Positions 53,008 through 53,251 of a stretch of 53,251 nt of DNA are shown in pieces (the first letter of the stretch is position 1; each line of letters opens with the position of its first letter). Made by a program: the position numbers and the translations under genes. The DNA is from Leptospira biflexa (GTDB lineage: Bacteria > Spirochaetota > Leptospiria > Turneriellales > DYLW01): assembly GCA_020720785.1 (NCBI GenBank), contig DYOA01000001.1:113767-167017 (forward strand). The letters are read 5' to 3'. The notes below the pieces were generated by a model. That model saw only the letters and a program-made list of their open reading frames with translations, did no database searches and was not told where the DNA came from.

Positions 53008-53251
53008 GTGAATTTTGAGTTGGATGAGAATAAGAATAGTGCCAATAATAAAAAACATTCTATTCTTTTTGAAGAAGCACAATTGGCATTTTTAGATAAA
53101 AACAGGATTATCCTGGAAGATGTGAACCACAGTGATGAGGAGAAAAGATATTTTTGCATTGGGAAAGTGAAACATCAGATTATCACTGTAAGGTTTACAC
53201 ATAGAAAAAATAAAATAAGAATAATTGGTGCCGGTTTATGGTGCAGGGGAA
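53008..53251 (+). CDS. BrnT-family toxin, truncated by the window end
   Basis: Starts at GTG 53008 and is still open at the edge after 81 codons. The text follows the BrnT toxin pattern: NFELDENKNSANNKKH at the start, SILFEEAQLAFLDKN, then a strand pair with ITVRFTHRKNKIRIIGAGLW. BrnT proteins are ribonucleases of type II toxin-antitoxin pairs, and the antitoxin BrnA is usually encoded directly downstream, here outside the window. The IIGAG variant occurs where many BrnTs have IISAR. The start is tentative because no ribosome binding site is seen. Confidence 0.7.
   Translation, partial: MNFELDENKNSANNKKHSILFEEAQLAFLDKNRIILEDVNHSDEEKRYFCIGKVKHQIITVRFTHRKNKIRIIGAGLWCRG

Noticed and set aside
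52680..53018. A 112-codon plus-strand frame
   Set aside because: Low-information Pro/Gly-rich text, no ribosome binding site, and it runs into the better supported BrnT start.

Overview
The window (about 53 kb, moderate-to-low GC) reads as a chromosomal segment of a Gram-negative-type bacterium, most probably a spirochaete related to Leptospira. The evidence is indirect: an unusually short SMC in which I see no hinge, a Maf/DUF115 protein, a 7TM adenylate cyclase with a lipoprotein-like N-terminus, a YaaR/DUF327 protein, a bactofilin beside a degenerate M23 protein, and ClpA with ClpS. No rRNA is present to settle the placement. Shine-Dalgarno sites are common (for example at norB, grpE, dnaK and mdh), GTG starts occur, and adjacent genes often overlap by 4-17 nt.

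Layout. 1-7.4 kb (+): galE, a bifunctional Rel/SpoT, a VWA-STAS fusion protein coupled by a GTGA overlap to a small membrane protein, a degenerate M23 membrane protein, a bactofilin and YaaR. 7.3-13.4 kb: a GGDEF/EAL protein (-), a HAMP membrane protein and a methyltransferase (+), an RlmI-like methyltransferase with a membrane protein (-), and another methyltransferase (+). 13.4-19.6 kb: a nitric-oxide module made of a NapH/NosR-like polyferredoxin (-), divergent from a four-part ferredoxin/DUF1858/DUF2249/substrate-binding-like fusion, then the quinol NO reductase norB and an Rrf2-family regulator. A 16-bp-arm palindrome lies between the divergent genes, and a shorter copy with the same geometry lies in the norB promoter. 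19.6-23.4 kb: a 7TM adenylate cyclase and a LEA-2-type lipoprotein. 23.6-25.1 kb: tRNA-Ala(GGC) followed by a small decayed island with a frameshifted Sel1 gene, a small unknown ORF and a retropepsin-like gene split by a UAG codon.

25.1-42.8 kb is entirely minus-strand: a sodium:solute symporter, a NagZ-like glycosidase, an orphan lipoyl-type domain, a Gfo/Idh oxidoreductase, the CIRCE-controlled hrcA-grpE-dnaK-dnaJ set (DnaK has a His-rich tail), a membrane protein with voltage-sensor-like architecture, a thioesterase, clpA-clpS, a DUF1285-like protein, thioredoxin, an unknown anchored protein and a hybrid histidine kinase. 43.3-52.6 kb: a Maf/DUF115 protein, the short SMC, a HEAT-repeat protein, mnmA, yqgE/algH, malate dehydrogenase and a LysM/M23 endopeptidase. 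The right edge holds a GC-rich hairpin-dense stretch and the start of a BrnT-family toxin gene.

The most promising undescribed system is the NO module at 13.4-19.6 kb. One operator motif, TACYACC-N4-GGTAGTA, sits at both of its control regions. Beside the NO reductase it places an unusual multidomain iron-sulfur protein that has no signal peptide, and a membrane polyferredoxin.
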